Program-made: the position numbers and the translations under genes
From: a virus
Strand: one strand, 5' to 3'
Length of the DNA stretch: 64,000 nucleotides
Virus record (IMG/VR): IMGVR_UViG_3300047510_001110
Location: 1 to 64,000 of that record
Notes under the pieces: model-generated
Databases searched by the model: none
Seen by the model: the letters and a program-made list of their open reading frames with translations, nothing else
What the model was told of the DNA's origin: nothing
Part shown: positions 57,262-64,000 of the stretch, one piece after another
How the letters are laid out: each line of letters starts with the position of its first letter
Numbering within the stretch: position 1 is the first letter of the stretch

Positions 57262-57621
57262 TTATTTAGTTTTCTTTTTGCGCCTTCCTGGTCGTTTATC
57301 ATAATTATATTTCCAGGCATCTTCTAAAATACTAGACAAATAATTTCTAATTTTCCTTGCTTGCGGTTTTGGGATATGCCCATAACCTTCACGAAGTTGT
57401 TTATGAATTTCATCTGAACCACCTTCAATATAATCATCTAAATCTCTAACAAGACTATCGATTTCATTTGCGGTGAAACTTTTGATAAATCCCTCAACTT
57501 CACATCTTTTTGTTTTACGAATTTTTAAATAATCATAAAATTTCAAAACAAATTTTCCCTGAAAAGCAAAATCGATTGCTTTTTCTACGTCATTATAAAC
57601 TTCGTAAAAATTAGTTTCCAT
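57262..57621 (-). CDS. Hypothetical cyanophage protein, 119 aa
   Basis: Helical and charged: NFYEVYNDVEKAIDFAFQGKF, then KIRKTKRCEVEGFIKSFTANEIDSLVRDLDDYIEG, then PKPQARKIRNYLSSILEDAWKY and a basic end (RPGRRKKKTK). The basic tail suggests nucleic-acid contact. It overlaps the stop of the glutaredoxin gene by one base. No family recognised. Confidence 0.6.
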   Translation of the reverse strand: METNFYEVYNDVEKAIDFAFQGKFVLKFYDYLKIRKTKRCEVEGFIKSFTANEIDSLVRDLDDYIEGGSDEIHKQLREGYGHIPKPQARKIRNYLSSILEDAWKYNYDKRPGRRKKKTK

Positions 57622-57860
57622 TAAACTAGTTTTTTCTCCTGTAAGTATTGGACTGTATCAGAGCATCCGCCCAGATTTTCATGATCGTTTAAAACAACTT
57701 GCGGAAAAGTAGAACCTAAACCAAACTGTTCGTAAAATTGATCCCTATTAAAATCGCTTCCAAGAGTGTAAACTACGTGATCAAGACCTGCCAATTCTAG
57801 CACTTGTTTGATCTTTACGCAATATGGGCAACCTTGCTTCGAATAAACTGTAAAATTCAT
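57621..57860 (-). CDS. Glutaredoxin
   Basis: 79 residues, a full thioredoxin-fold glutaredoxin: MNFTVYSKQGCPYCVKIKQVL with the active-site CPYC at 11-14, the cis-Pro in STFPQVVLND (~50-58) and the GG-C turn in NLGGCSDTV (~61-69). It would pass electrons from glutathione to enzymes such as ribonucleotide reductase. AAAGGAG precedes the ATG, just after the glycosyltransferase stop. Confidence 0.9.
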   Translation of the reverse strand: MNFTVYSKQGCPYCVKIKQVLELAGLDHVVYTLGSDFNRDQFYEQFGLGSTFPQVVLNDHENLGGCSDTVQYLQEKKLV

Positions 57861-57878
57861 TTAAATATTCTCCTTTAA

Positions 57879-59561
57879 TTAATCCATAAACTGCAATGAT
57901 AATTTATTTTGTTTGTGCAATCTCCAAGAATTCAAAATAGATTCATGAGATTCTAAATGTCCAAACTTATGCCCAGAAACAAAAGTAGAATCTATAGAAA
58001 TATTTTCAATAAATATCGGACAATTATATACTTTTCCAATCCCAGTAAAAAGAATATTTTCTACAATTGGAAGTTTATGATGAAATAAACAGCACTCAAC
58101 ACTTACAATTGATTGATCAGGAAACATCCAATCAGGATTCCAATAACAATGTATTGGAGTTTCGTTTATGGGATTAAGAACATATTTATTATTCTTATAA
58201 TAAGTATTAACTATCTTTTTAGCATAATCTTTTTTCATAAGATAAGCAGTTGCTCCCCAAAAATTCCACATTCTTGGTGCTATTTCAAGAGACTCAACTT
58301 TAAAATGATCACTTATAATGAATAACTGAATACACTCCCAATCTTTTGGCAGTTTACTATAGAATTCGTCCCAAGTAAAATTCCAATAAGAAACTGTTTC
58401 TAAACTTAAATCATCCTCACAGAAGAATGCATAGTCATCATCAGTATCTTCTATCCATTTATTTAACATATTGATGTGAGACGCCGTGCAGTCAGCACCT
58501 CTCAAATTAACTATATCATCATCCAAATAATCAGATTCTATTATATGATTATTATCTGGATATTTTTTAGATAACAAAAAATTAATTTCTGCTATATCAT
58601 ATTTAGAAAATTCACTTAATAACATATTCCTTCGAAGAGAATTTTCTTCCAAACTTACGCAATATATTTTCGGAAAGTTTTTTAATTTATTTACTGAATT
58701 TTCTATCAGACATTTTTCAACTATCTTTTTTATATCATTAATTCTATTTTGCCACCATAATAAAATATCTGCTCTAATTGATATTATTTTTTCTTCATCA
58801 TTCAATAAATCTTTACACGTCTTAACTGCATCCTCCCAAGAAGTTGCAAAAATCCAAGGAGGATTTTTTTCATATTTAAATGTAGTTTCTATTTCTTTTT
58901 TAGAACCAACTACAACAGGAATAGCCCCATTCATAGATGCCTCATAAAGTCTAAAACAATCCAAAGAAGAATTACCGCGGCCGCATGGAACGAAAATTGA
59001 TCTAGAATATATTTTACACATTTCATCTTTTGGCATAGACCTACCAACAAAATGATTTGGAATGTTTAAAAAACTTGTAATCATTTTGGATCTATCGGAT
59101 TTAATCTCACCCAAAAAAGACCAATTTAAATCTTTCTTTTCTTGAAATACTTTACATTCATTCGTATAACCAAGTGGAATATGCACAGTATTATCAGTAT
59201 AAAAATAATTTTTATGATGATAATTTCTTAAAAATAATTGACAGTAATTTGCTAATTTATTATGATCTTGCAAATCTTCACTCACAAACTCATCAGATAA
59301 TTGTATTATAATTTCTGGATTTGTTTTTAATACAGCCTCTAAAACTTCATTATAAGTAGGTATATAACTCCAAGAATAATTTTGAGGTTCTCTACAGAAA
59401 TATACAAAAATATCAAATTTTTCAGTAGTATTTTTAATATTTTCTAATGATAGAAAATAATCGTCCCGTTCAACTTGACTAGGAAGTAATTCATTTACGA
59501 TAAAATCATATTCGCACATATGATCTTTTGTTTCTATACCAAAGAATAATACTTTTATCAT
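57879..59561 (-). CDS. Two-domain glycosyltransferase (exostosin-like plus GT25-like)
   Basis: 560 residues. N-terminal part (~1-285) has the exostosin/GT47-like donor-site region: SIFVPCGRGNSSLDCFRLYEASMNGAIPVVVG (~183-213), then PWIFATSWEDAV. C-terminal part (~295-540) starts KIYCVSLEENSLRRNMLLSEF and has ASHINMLNKWIED, YAFFCEDDLSL (DxD-like acid pair, ~375-385) and WNFWGATAYLMKKDYAKKI, as in GT25 LPS glycosyltransferases. A chain with both could add two sugars in turn. Targets might be host LPS, or virion proteins or DNA. Base composition is notably AT-rich, in line with lateral gain. Confidence 0.75.
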   Translation of the reverse strand: MIKVLFFGIETKDHMCEYDFIVNELLPSQVERDDYFLSLENIKNTTEKFDIFVYFCREPQNYSWSYIPTYNEVLEAVLKTNPEIIIQLSDEFVSEDLQDHNKLANYCQLFLRNYHHKNYFYTDNTVHIPLGYTNECKVFQEKKDLNWSFLGEIKSDRSKMITSFLNIPNHFVGRSMPKDEMCKIYSRSIFVPCGRGNSSLDCFRLYEASMNGAIPVVVGSKKEIETTFKYEKNPPWIFATSWEDAVKTCKDLLNDEEKIISIRADILLWWQNRINDIKKIVEKCLIENSVNKLKNFPKIYCVSLEENSLRRNMLLSEFSKYDIAEINFLLSKKYPDNNHIIESDYLDDDIVNLRGADCTASHINMLNKWIEDTDDDYAFFCEDDLSLETVSYWNFTWDEFYSKLPKDWECIQLFIISDHFKVESLEIAPRMWNFWGATAYLMKKDYAKKIVNTYYKNNKYVLNPINETPIHCYWNPDWMFPDQSIVSVECCLFHHKLPIVENILFTGIGKVYNCPIFIENISIDSTFVSGHKFGHLESHESILNSWRLHKQNKLSLQFMD

Positions 59562-59566
59562 ATTAT

Positions 59567-59689
59567 TTAATTACTTTTTAATATTTTAATACATTCTTTA
59601 ATAGTGATATAAATGTAATGCCACTCATCATATAAAGTAATATCAGAGTCTCTTTCAAAGAATTCAATAACTTTTTTTATTTTATTCAT
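59567..59689 (-). CDS. Small hypothetical protein, 40 aa
   Basis: ATG 59689 to TAA 59567. The product begins MNKIKKVIEFFERDSDITLY and ends IKECIKILKSN. It overlaps the preceding gene by 4 bases (ATGA) and ends 5 bases before the glycosyltransferase ATG. Helical; function unknown. Coupling is the main support. Confidence 0.5.
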   Translation of the reverse strand: MNKIKKVIEFFERDSDITLYDEWHYIYITIKECIKILKSN

Positions 59690-59958
59690 ACAACTACAGG
59701 TTCTTGTTGTCCTTCTGGAAGTTTTTCCCTATGAGGATTGAGTTGTTCTACTTTACCTGCAGGAAGTCCTTGTTGACCTGGAAGTTGTTTATCAGTAGTC
59801 GAAGTTATATCAATTACCTGATCCATAAGAAAACGATGACGACTATATGAGCGATGTTGAGGATCAAAAGAAACCATCATTATCGCATCATTAATATCCC
59901 CACAGTGAGCAATAATTCTTCCAGTCTTATTTTCTGTTACGATCCAATATTCGTTCAT
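59686..59958 (-). CDS. Hypothetical protein, 90 aa
   Basis: A beta hairpin start (NEYWIVTENKTGRIIAHCGDI), a helix (NDAIMMVSFD), then a Gln/Pro/Gly-rich second half (QLPGQQGLPAGKVEQL, EGQQEPVVV) that is probably disordered. A sigma70-like promoter lies at 59978-60006. No family recognised. Confidence 0.6.
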   Translation of the reverse strand: MNEYWIVTENKTGRIIAHCGDINDAIMMVSFDPQHRSYSRHRFLMDQVIDITSTTDKQLPGQQGLPAGKVEQLNPHREKLPEGQQEPVVV

Positions 59959-60067
59959 CTTGTATATTGTTTTTAGTATTATAAGACACTCGTGGATTTC
60001 TGTAAAGACCTGGCCAAGTATCTCTTATAATTTCTGCTAGTTTGTATGGAGTTTCGGAGGTAATCAT
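59927..60067 (-). CDS. Small basic protein, 46 aa
   Basis: ATG 60067 to TAA 59927. The product reads like a real protein: TSETPYKLAEIIRDTWPGLY, then RNPRVSYNTKNNI and a basic end. The ATG overlaps the previous stop (TAATG), and the end overlaps the next gene by 32 bases in another frame. Function unknown. Confidence 0.5.
   Translation of the reverse strand: MITSETPYKLAEIIRDTWPGLYRNPRVSYNTKNNIQDERILDRNRK
59978..60006 (-). promoter_or_regulatory. Sigma70-type promoter inside the 46-codon ORF
   Basis: TTTACA (60006-60001), 17-base spacer, TATAAT (59983-59978) on the minus strand, 20 bases before the ATG at 59958. Five of six and six of six matches. Confidence 0.65.
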
Positions 60068-60621
60068 TAGACAAATAATGTTTTTCTACTAGTACGTTGC
60101 TCTAAAAGAGATAATATTTTAGTGTCCTTTGCAGATTTTTTTATAGACTCATAATAATCATAATACCCATTATGCAATATAATCGCAGTCTTTAAAGAAC
60201 CTGTTTCCTTTTGAAGGCGGCGAAGTTTGCTTGCAAGTAACCATACAGATACTTCATCATCTTCTAGTAGTTGCTTCTTTGGTGGAAGTCCTTGAATAAC
60301 TAACTCCTGAACTCCCATCTGCGCAACTCCAAAGGTCTTTACATCAACTGGTTTGCGGTGCAATATCTCCTCATAAAGAACTGCAGCAAGAACATTTTCT
60401 GGAATATTAAATTGCTGACTTGCTTTTATGATATAAGGGACTAAAGTTTCCAGTTTCTTATAACTCATTTCCTTTGTGATAGGAATATTAGAAACTGTAT
60501 TACTTATCAACGTTGGTGTGATTGTTCTATCCTTCACTCCATAATTGTTCAGAGTTTTATTTTGAGACTCTAATGGAACAAAGAATAAAACCAAAAGAAT
60601 AGCAAAAATTATACGTTTCAT
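60067..60621 (-). CDS. Secreted lytic-transglycosylase-like protein
   Basis: 184 residues. Signal peptide or anchor at 1-19 (MKRIIFAILLVLFFVPLES). From ~60 the pattern is that of a lysozyme/SLT-type fold: VPYIIKASQQFNIPENVLAAVLYEEIL with the candidate catalytic Glu, then TFGVAQMGVQEL (cf. GLMQ), DDEVSVWLLASKLRRLQ and AIILHNGYYDYYESI (cf. ..AYNxG...). It could cut peptidoglycan from the periplasm and aid lysis. The assignment rests on motif order, not on a full match. Confidence 0.6.
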   Translation of the reverse strand: MKRIIFAILLVLFFVPLESQNKTLNNYGVKDRTITPTLISNTVSNIPITKEMSYKKLETLVPYIIKASQQFNIPENVLAAVLYEEILHRKPVDVKTFGVAQMGVQELVIQGLPPKKQLLEDDEVSVWLLASKLRRLQKETGSLKTAIILHNGYYDYYESIKKSAKDTKILSLLEQRTSRKTLFV

Positions 60622-60692
60622 AAATCTTGTGTAATAGACATAATAAACATAAAAAATCCGAAGAGTATGAAACTTATGAGAATGAATAACAT
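60618..60692 (-). CDS. Hydrophobic 24-residue peptide
   Basis: ATG 60692 to TGA 60618, overlapping the next ATG by 4 bases (ATGA). The product is nearly all hydrophobic (LFILISFILFGFFMFIM core), one membrane span. It begins inside the T-run of the terminator at 60693-60717, so it may not have a proper leader. If real it could help the secreted lytic protein downstream, but chance is possible. Confidence 0.3.
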   Translation of the reverse strand: MLFILISFILFGFFMFIMSITQDL

Positions 60693-60717
60693 AAAAAAAA
60701 GGAGTTCAGAGAACTCC
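60693..60717 (-). terminator. Terminator after the psbD unit
   Basis: Minus strand GGAGTTC-TCT-GAACTCC followed by TTTTTTTT. It closes the psbD plus 44-residue ORF transcript. Confidence 0.85.
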
Positions 60718-60729
60718 TCTTATTTATTT

Positions 60730-60864
60730 TTAACTTTGTCCTTGTGAATAGACGGGTTGTAAAATACCCCCGTCTTGATCATCATCATTATCGTGATCCT
60801 CATTGAGAATAATGATAAGAGCAAATACAAATAGAACTAAGTATAGAAAATACTGAGCGTTCAC
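60730..60864 (-). CDS. Small membrane peptide coupled to psbD, 44 aa
   Basis: GTG 60864 to TAA 60730. The GTG overlaps the psbD stop (GTGA), a coupled start. The product begins [20 protein letters not shown] (one membrane span) and then has a run of Asp and Glu ([10 protein letters not shown]) and a short polar end. The psbD terminator follows the ORF directly, so both share one transcript. It looks like a one-helix thylakoid protein; a link with photosystem II is inferred only from linkage. Confidence 0.65.
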   Translation of the reverse strand: MNAQYFLYLVLFVFALIIILNEDHDNDDDQDGGILQPVYSQGQS

Positions 60865-61922
60865 AGTGCGTTACCTCGCGGTAGAACTTCCTCTGGGAAC
60901 ACAAAGTTCTCATGAGGTTGATCTGTAGGTGCCATCCAAGCACGAAGACCTTCATTGAGTAGAATGTTCTTCGTGTAGAAGGTTTCAAACTCAGGATCTT
61001 CTGCAGCCCTGATTTCCTGACTTACAAAGTCGTAAGCACGAAGATTAAGAGCCAGACCGATAATACCAATGCTACTAGTCCATAACCCCATGACAGGTAC
61101 AAACAGCATGAAAAAATGAAGCCAACGCTTATTACTAAAAGCAATGCCGAAAATCTGTGACCAAAAACGGTTTGCTGTAACCATTGAATAGGTCTCTTCC
61201 TCTTGTGTTGGTTCAAATGCCTTGAATGTGTTCGCTTGATCTCCATCTTCAAATAATGTATTTTCTACAGTTGCTCCATGAATTGCACAGAGCAGTGCTC
61301 CTCCTAGTATACCAGCAACTCCCATCATATGGAAGGGGTTGAGGGTCCAGTTGTGGAAACCCTGAAGGAACAGTAGGAACCTGAAGATTGCTGCCACCCC
61401 AAAGGATGGAGCAAAGAACCAACTGGATTGACCCAGTGGATACATCAGGAATACAGAAACAAATACTGCGATAGGACCAGAGAATGCGATTGCGTTATAA
61501 GGACGGATACCTACCAGACGAGCGATCTCAAACTGGCGGAGCATAAAACCTATGAGAGCAAAGGCTCCGTGGAGCGCCACAAAAGTCCAGAGTCCCCCAA
61601 GTTGGCACCACCTGACAAAATCCCCTTGAGACTCAGGACCCCAAAGTAGAAGAAGAGAATGACCCATAGCATCTGCAGGCGTCGAAACAGCTGCTGTGAG
61701 AAAATTAGCGCCTTCAAGATAAGAAGACGCCAACCCGTGGGTGTACCAGCTTGTAACAAACGTTGTGCCAGTAAGCCAACCACCAAGGGCCAAATAAGCA
61801 GTGGGAAAAAGAAGTAATCCAGACCAACCCACAAAGACAAAGCGATCTCGTTTAAGCCAGTCATCCAGGACATCGAACCACCCCCTTTGTTGAATAGGTT
61901 GAGAAATTGTAGATGAAACCAT
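60861..61922 (-). CDS. psbD: Photosystem II reaction centre protein D2
   Basis: 353 residues, full length and close to cyanobacterial D2. It opens with [21 protein letters not shown] and has the membrane spans and the QA-site helix region ([35 protein letters not shown], quoted here over ~190-225 only by its start [12 protein letters not shown]). It ends [10 protein letters not shown]. With psbA it keeps photosynthesis running during infection. A perfect sigma70 promoter overlaps a late motif upstream, and TTAAGGAGA precedes the ATG. No intron or frameshift is seen. Confidence 0.97.
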   Translation of the reverse strand: MVSSTISQPIQQRGWFDVLDDWLKRDRFVFVGWSGLLLFPTAYLALGGWLTGTTFVTSWYTHGLASSYLEGANFLTAAVSTPADAMGHSLLLLWGPESQGDFVRWCQLGGLWTFVALHGAFALIGFMLRQFEIARLVGIRPYNAIAFSGPIAVFVSVFLMYPLGQSSWFFAPSFGVAAIFRFLLFLQGFHNWTLNPFHMMGVAGILGGALLCAIHGATVENTLFEDGDQANTFKAFEPTQEEETYSMVTANRFWSQIFGIAFSNKRWLHFFMLFVPVMGLWTSSIGIIGLALNLRAYDFVSQEIRAAEDPEFETFYTKNILLNEGLRAWMAPTDQPHENFVFPEEVLPRGNAL

Positions 61923-61943
61923 AATCTCCTTAACGATTTGTAA

Positions 61944-61951
61944 TATTTATT
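61944..61951 (-). promoter_or_regulatory. T4-type late promoter AATAAATA for psbD
   Basis: Minus strand AATAAATA overlapping the -10 of the sigma70-type promoter by three bases, 22 bases before the psbD ATG. Confidence 0.5.
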
Positions 61952-61977
61952 ATAAGGTTTTTTATGGAGGATGTCAA
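61949..61977 (-). promoter_or_regulatory. Perfect-consensus sigma70-type promoter for psbD
   Basis: TTGACA (61977-61972), 17-base spacer, TATAAT (61954-61949) on the minus strand. Both boxes match the bacterial consensus exactly, the only such case in the window. Confidence 0.88.
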
Positions 61978-61994
61978 TGGGTGTTAGTGCTCAT

Positions 61995-62018
61995 AAAAAA
62001 GAGACCCTTTCGGGTCTC
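61995..62018 (-). terminator. Terminator upstream of psbD
   Basis: Minus strand GAGACCC-GAAA-GGGTCTC followed by TTTTTT. It ends the 84-codon gene transcript 18 bases before the psbD -35 box. Confidence 0.85.
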
Positions 62019-62041
62019 TCAAATATCAAGAAGATCTTAAT

Positions 62042-62296
62042 TTACCAATTATCCTGAAGTTCATTACTTCTAGGTCTTCCCGCATCTCTTTTACGTCCTC
62101 CTGTTCGTCTATTATCTTCCTCTTTTCTTTTGGACTTTTCAGGATCATACTTGTCAGCAACCTCACCCATTCTTGCAACTCGTTCTGGGTCTTTATGTCT
62201 TGCAGCCTGCTTGAGCATTTTGCCTACGGGAAGTTTTTCTCTTTGAGCCATTTCAATCAATTCACACTCCAATATAAACCCTCTAAAAGTTTTCAT
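62042..62296 (-). CDS. Basic hypothetical protein, 84 aa
   Basis: First half helical (FRGFILECELIEMAQREKLPVGKMLKQAARH, quoted in part), second half very basic and polar (YDPEKSKRKEEDNRRTGG, then RKRDAGRPRSNELQ), probably disordered and nucleic-acid binding. A late motif CATAAATA lies 21 bases upstream and a terminator follows, so it is a single late gene between two photosynthesis genes. No family recognised. Confidence 0.6.
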   Translation of the reverse strand: MKTFRGFILECELIEMAQREKLPVGKMLKQAARHKDPERVARMGEVADKYDPEKSKRKEEDNRRTGGRKRDAGRPRSNELQDNW

Positions 62297-62316
62297 TTGT
62301 ATCGATACTTTTTAGG

Positions 62317-62324
62317 TATTTATG
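62317..62324 (-). promoter_or_regulatory. T4-type late promoter CATAAATA
   Basis: Minus strand CATAAATA between the HNH gene stop and the ATG at 62296. Confidence 0.6.
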
Positions 62325-62327
62325 TAT

Positions 62328-62762
62328 TCAATCGTCTTTATGCCTTTTAACATAATCAATCATACTCTTAATCAACTCAACATCTTCATTAACATATCCA
62401 ATCGTCCTATTACAAACATTACAAAGAAGACCTCTTACTTCACCAGTTTTATGATTGTGGTCAACATAGAAAACATCTACTCCACCACCTCTACCAGATT
62501 TTCTGCCTTTTGGGTCGGTAGATTTGCAAATAGCACATTTATGTCCTTGTTTTTCTAAAAGAATATTATATTCTTCAATACCAATACCATAAACTCTTTT
62601 CAAGTTTTCATCTCGTTTTTTAATAGGGTCATAATTCTCTTGTTGTTTTTTTACATAGCAAGATTTACATTTTCCGTGATGACCATATGGTTTTCCATTT
62701 CTTACGGTTTGATAAAAATCCGTAAGTGGTTTTAGTTGATTGCAGATTTTACAAGTTTTCAT
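62328..62762 (-). CDS. Endonuclease VII-like HNH nuclease
   Basis: 144 residues. An N-terminal zinc knuckle (CKICNQL..., CKSCYVKKQ) precedes the endonuclease VII-type HNH core: CAICKSTDP (~76-84), then VFYVDHNHKTGEVRGLLCNVCNRTIGY (quoted by its DHNHKTGEVRGLLC centre, ~100-118) with the two CxxC pairs for zinc and the catalytic His. The form is common in stand-alone homing nucleases. It sits just downstream of an intron-free psbA, like the homing nuclease F-CphI beside psbA in phage S-PM2. Own promoter at 62786-62814. Confidence 0.85.
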   Translation of the reverse strand: MKTCKICNQLKPLTDFYQTVRNGKPYGHHGKCKSCYVKKQQENYDPIKKRDENLKRVYGIGIEEYNILLEKQGHKCAICKSTDPKGRKSGRGGGVDVFYVDHNHKTGEVRGLLCNVCNRTIGYVNEDVELIKSMIDYVKRHKDD

Positions 62763-62785
62763 AATCGTTTTTAGTTGTTAAAGTT

Positions 62786-62814
62786 ATTATAGCATAACTT
62801 TAACTATTTAGCAA
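62786..62814 (-). promoter_or_regulatory. Sigma70-type promoter of the HNH gene
   Basis: TTGCTA (62814-62809), 17-base spacer, TATAAT (62791-62786) on the minus strand, directly after the T-run of the psbA terminator and 24 bases before the HNH ATG. Confidence 0.65.
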
Positions 62815-62815
62815 T

Positions 62816-62838
62816 AAAAAAGGGTCCCGAAGGACCCC
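62816..62838 (-). terminator. Terminator after psbA
   Basis: Minus strand GGGGTCC-TTCG-GGACCC followed by TTTTTT. Same core as the terminator at 810-832. Confidence 0.88.
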
Positions 62839-62858
62839 ATTTTGATAAGAGTTGTTTA

Positions 62859-63938
62859 TCAACCAATAGAAGGTGCAGTGAGAGCAACAGGAGTTGCTTC
62901 AGCAGCAGCAAGGTCTAAAGGAAAGTTATGTGCGTTTCTCTCGTGCATCACTTCCATACCAAGTCCAGCACGGTTGAGAACATCAGCCCAAGTATTAACC
63001 ACACGGTTCTGACTATCCAGAATGCTCTGGTTAAAATTCAGTCCGTTGAGATTAAAAGCCATCGTGGAAACACCAAGAGCAGTAAACCAGATGCCTACAA
63101 CGGGCCAGGCAGCAAGGAAGAAGTGAAGCGAACGCGAGTTATTAAAGGAAGCATATTGGAAAATAAGGCGACCAAAATACCCGTGAGCAGCAACGATGTT
63201 GTATGTCTCTTCTTCTTGTCCGAACTTATAACCATAATTCTGTGACTCGTTCTCAGTGGTTTCACGAACCAGTGAAGAAGTAACCAGAGAACCGTGCATC
63301 GCAGAAAACAGTGAACCACCGAACACACCAGCAACTCCAAGCATATGGAAGGGGTGCATCAGAATGTTATGTTCTGCCTGGAATACGAGCATGTAGTTAA
63401 AAGTACCAGAAATGCCAAGTGGCATAGCGTCAGAGAAAGAACCTTGACCGAAAGGATATACAAGGAATACAGCAGAAGCAGCAGCAACAGGTGCCGAGTA
63501 AGCAACGCAGATCCAAGGACGCATACCTAAACGATAGGAGAGTTCCCATTCACGACCCATATAAGCATAGATGCCAATGAGGAAGTGGAATACAACAAGT
63601 TGGAAAGGTCCACCATTATAAAGCCACTCATCAAGTGAAGCAGCTTCCCAGATAGGATAGAAGTGAAGTCCGATAGCATTAGAAGAAGGAACAACGGCAC
63701 CAGAGATGATGTTGTTTCCATACATCAGAGAACCAGCAACTGGTTCGCGGATGCCATCAATGTCCACAGGGGGAGCACCGATGAATGCAATAATGAAGCA
63801 AGTTGTAGCAGCGAGAAGGCAAGGAATCATAAGGACTCCGAACCACCCGACATAAAGACGATTGTCGGTTGAGGTAACCCAGTTACAGAACTGGTCCCAA
63901 GTATTAAGTTGTCGTTGACGTGAAATTGTAGCAGTCAT
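62859..63938 (-). CDS. psbA: Photosystem II reaction centre protein D1
   Basis: 359 residues, full length, intron-free and close to cyanobacterial D1: [25 protein letters not shown] at the start (quoted in part), [42 protein letters not shown] with the chlorophyll/quinone His, and the C-terminal [17 protein letters not shown] with the Mn-cluster ligands E, H and A and the usual processing site (last residues TAPSIG). It replaces host D1 lost to photodamage. A 6-pair hairpin lies in its 5' leader. The promoter is probably just outside the window; CATAAT at ~63984 is a possible -10. Confidence 0.98.
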   Translation of the reverse strand: MTATISRQRQLNTWDQFCNWVTSTDNRLYVGWFGVLMIPCLLAATTCFIIAFIGAPPVDIDGIREPVAGSLMYGNNIISGAVVPSSNAIGLHFYPIWEAASLDEWLYNGGPFQLVVFHFLIGIYAYMGREWELSYRLGMRPWICVAYSAPVAAASAVFLVYPFGQGSFSDAMPLGISGTFNYMLVFQAEHNILMHPFHMLGVAGVFGGSLFSAMHGSLVTSSLVRETTENESQNYGYKFGQEEETYNIVAAHGYFGRLIFQYASFNNSRSLHFFLAAWPVVGIWFTALGVSTMAFNLNGLNFNQSILDSQNRVVNTWADVLNRAGLGMEVMHERNAHNFPLDLAAAEATPVALTAPSIG

Positions 63939-63958
63939 TTGTAAGAGTGTTAGATATG

Positions 63959-63976
63959 AGTTCGGGGGGACGAACT
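63959..63976 (-). promoter_or_regulatory. psbA: Stem-loop in the psbA 5' leader
   Basis: Minus strand AGTTCG-TCCCCC-CGAACT, a perfect 6-pair hairpin with a C-rich loop, 21 bases before the psbA ATG. Structured PhotoRC RNA motifs are known upstream of psbA in marine cyanobacteria and cyanophages; a link here is a guess. The ATG lacks a clear Shine-Dalgarno. Confidence 0.4.
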
Positions 63977-64000
63977 AGTATCATTATGTTCCACACCACC

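Noticed and set aside
60722-60729. AATAAATA late motif on the minus strand
   Set aside because: It would start transcripts only a few bases ahead of the terminator hairpin at 60693-60717, so it is unlikely to be a working promoter.
62859-63938. Group I intron in psbA, as in S-PM2
   Set aside because: The D1 frame is continuous over 359 codons with all expected segments.

Overview
The window is part of a T4-like cyanophage genome (a cyanomyovirus of marine Synechococcus or Prochlorococcus). It combines T4 core genes (gp4, gp26, gp27, gp32, gp33, gp48, gp53, gp54, gp59, a gp5-like hub) with typical cyanophage auxiliary genes: psbA, psbD, speD, phoH, thyX, a glutaredoxin, a 2OG-Fe(II) oxygenase and a DUF1825 homologue. 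The DNA is AT-rich and tightly packed, and many genes overlap by 4 bases (ATGA or GTGA).

Layout. 1-3600: nucleic-acid genes on the minus strand (a DEAH helicase cut by the window edge, a ParB-like protein, an N6-type DNA methyltransferase in two permuted halves, a SprT-like metalloprotease). 3650-23950: tail-fibre and structural genes on the minus strand (Gly-rich adhesin, two collagen-like fibres, an Ig-like repeat protein, two giant beta-helix proteins). 24040-25890: an accessory island with its own sigma70-type promoter (five small proteins, a Mom-like DNA modifier, tRNA-Thr). 25900-33000: a second fibre/adhesin set with the oxygenase. 33000-47000: baseplate hub and tail core (gp5-like, gp27-like, two tape-measure-like proteins, a gp51-like ORF, gp26, gp54). 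47020-49601: the only plus-strand genes (gp4, gp48, gp53). 49602-55750: replication, recombination and nucleotide genes. 55750-60870: small cyanophage genes, a two-domain glycosyltransferase, glutaredoxin and a transglycosylase-like secreted protein. 60861-63938: the photosystem II genes psbD and psbA, with an EndoVII-like HNH nuclease between them.

Two promoter classes can be read directly. Sigma70-type promoters (TTGACN, 17-base spacer, TATAAT-like) precede early or middle genes. T4-type late motifs (NATAAATA, or a CTAAATA variant) precede structural genes. psbD carries both, overlapping. At two places the -35 box lies inside the hairpin of the preceding terminator.

Strongest leads: (1) a T TTT TTC slippery heptamer at the end of gp26 that would fuse it by -1 frameshifting to a 57-codon gp51-like ORF, followed by two tape-measure-like genes, the layout of lambda G/GT/H; (2) a circularly permuted, split DNA methyltransferase; (3) a tail protein with four candidate peptidoglycan-cutting domains; (4) a glutamine-riboswitch-like leader, possibly a tandem, before a 54-residue YRGVxY protein; (5) a duplicated fibre-plus-Gly-rich-adhesin cassette; (6) small unlisted ORFs, including a membrane peptide coupled to psbD.
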